Positions 63,318-64,000 of a stretch of 64,000 nucleotides of DNA are shown here, piece after piece (the first letter of the stretch is position 1; every line of letters starts with the position of its first letter). The position numbers were made by a program, and so were the translations under genes. The stretch lies in NCBI GenBank assembly GCA_019359095.1, contig JAHHHZ010000025.1:186001-250000 (forward strand), read 5' to 3'. The stretch is from Pleurocapsa minor HA4230-MV1. Its GTDB lineage: Bacteria; Cyanobacteriota; Cyanobacteriia; Cyanobacteriales; Xenococcaceae. A model generated the notes under the pieces. That model searched no databases and was not told where the DNA came from. It worked only from the letters and a program-made list of their open reading frames with translations.

Positions 63318-63462
63318 CTAAAATTCTGTACCGATAATGCCGCAATGATCGCTTGTGCCGTAGTTCAACATTTTAACCTGGGTCATGTTTCCCGTTTAGA
63401 TTTAGAAGTGCGATCGCGGATGCCCATCGATCGGGTAATGGAGTTATATAAGTAGAATACAT
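63318..63462 (+). pseudogene. Duplicated 3' end of tsaD
   Basis: An open frame without start matching the last 45 codons of Tsa[14 protein letters not shown], then [18 protein letters not shown] and [13 protein letters not shown], stop TAG 63453-63455. It differs from the functional copy mainly at synonymous sites, so it had been under protein selection until separated from the rest of the gene. Confidence 0.92.
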
Positions 63463-63540
63463 TTCTGGTGCAATTTAATGATGAGCTACAACAGGAAAGA
63501 AAGTTAAAATTAGGAGTAGCCATAATATCAACAAAAGGTG

Positions 63541-63693
63541 ATGACAGATAAAGTTTCTAATCCAGATCCAAAAACTAAAGTGACAGAGAAAAATCCTTTA
63601 GCTGATATTGCAGGTAAGTTTGGTGGTCAATTTTGGCAGGAAACGCAGTTGGAAATACAACTCGCTCGAAAAAATCAAGCAGTTAAATCTTGA
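63541..63693 (+). CDS. Small antitoxin-like protein (50 aa)
   Basis: MTDKVSNPDPKTKVTEKNPL followed by ADIAGKFGGQFWQETQLEIQ and a basic tail. The pattern polar N-terminus then NPL-x-x-IAGKF-x-x-x-x-W is like small cyanobacterial antitoxins encoded before PIN toxins. Preceded by AAAAGGTG. No toxin gene follows in the remaining 300 bases. Likely an orphan or the start of a broken module. Confidence 0.55.
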   Translation: MTDKVSNPDPKTKVTEKNPLADIAGKFGGQFWQETQLEIQLARKNQAVKS

Positions 63694-64000
63694 GCGCTCA
63701 CGAACATTTGACTAATCTTATAATCCAGCCTCAGACGATACGTTGTACATCCACGCAAGCTTGATTGAAATAAAAAAAGGTGATGCTCTTATGAACAAAA
63801 AAAAGAGAATCAAGAAAATGTTCGACTTAGCCTCTTTGGATTTACAATCCAGTAGTAATTAGCGATAAAAACGAAAAATAATTAAAAGAAATTGATAGTT
63901 ATGATAAGTTAGTCAATATCTTAAACTCAGATTTTTTCAACTTTTTATTGTCAAATATATTAATTTTTTTATGAAAAGTTTAAAGTTTATTTGATAAATG
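63694..64000. other. AT-rich tail of the window without a supported gene
   Basis: Contains only a 23-codon frame at 63791-63862 (MNKKKRIKKMFDLASLDLQS) behind an AAAGGTGAT site, which has no recognised family and may be a remnant or the N-terminus of a lost gene. The last 130 bases are almost pure A/T. Confidence 0.5.

Noticed and set aside
63791-63862. 23-residue basic peptide gene
   Set aside because: A plausible ribosome site exists but there is no family support; kept only as a remark in the intergenic entry.

Overview
The window is chromosomal DNA of a cyanobacterium. It carries psaF and psaJ of photosystem I, btpA, crhR, a VKOR-thioredoxin fusion and many families confined to cyanobacteria (DUF4327, DUF928, DUF2470). 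It is also dense in the HIP1 octamer GCGATCGC and in heptanucleotide tandem repeats. Base composition is AT-rich. A coccoid or baeocyte-forming lineage is possible, but the sequence does not decide the genus.

Layout. 0-4.1 kb: 3' part of a glycerate kinase gene, a small protein, a DASS/SLC13 anion permease and a histidine-kinase-like protein in one tight run. 4.3-9.5 kb: ychF and an OmpR-type regulator (minus), then an Orn/Lys/Arg decarboxylase, cbiT and cdsA. 9.5-15 kb: three poorly known membrane proteins, including a 944-residue protein that appears to combine an alpha/beta-hydrolase domain with a permuted papain-like domain. 15.1-16.8 kb: a decay zone with a DUF433/DUF5615 toxin-antitoxin pair whose toxin has a nonsense codon, and a GFA fragment fused out of frame to the 3' half of a cytochrome P450 gene. 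16.9-23.9 kb: polysaccharide deacetylase, rplI, CHASE2-GGDEF-EAL protein, DUF928 protein, alpha/beta hydrolase, TPR-like protein. 23.9-27 kb: Rpn nuclease flanked by a 28-bp direct repeat, GNAT, Crp, response regulator and a four-helix-bundle gene. 27-31.5 kb: outer-membrane protein, VKOR fusion and btpA (minus). 31.7-38.2 kb: rimO-crhR behind a long leader, thrC, trmFO. 38.5-44.1 kb: a PP2C phosphatase/FHA kinase pair, DUF4327, subtilase. 44.3-53.2 kb: EamA transporter, DAO-type oxidase, mazG, DUF2470, GNAT, GAF-adenylate cyclase, Fe(III) ABC permease. 53.4-56 kb: small proteins, FemAB-like protein, tRNA-Tyr. 56.6-60.6 kb: a sedoheptulose-7-phosphate cyclase with an unusual N-terminal extension, an FkbM methyltransferase and an exostosin-like glycosyltransferase, all co-oriented. 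60.7-64 kb: psaJ and psaF (minus), tsaD, a HigBA-type module and a duplicated 3' end of tsaD.

The strongest leads are these. (1) The cyclase/methyltransferase/glycosyltransferase group is a candidate C7-cyclitol pathway lacking the usual mycosporine partner genes. (2) Two separate cargo insertions (Rpn nuclease; HigBA) lie exactly at a gene 3' end, with a second copy of that end downstream, so the host gene keeps an intact C-terminus. (3) Heptamer repeats repeatedly supply or abut stop codons. (4) REP-like palindromes are translated in frame inside a phosphatase linker and a decarboxylase. (5) A leader of about 295 nt precedes rimO-crhR.

All calls come from reading the sequence and from memory of protein families. 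No database search or folding program was run.
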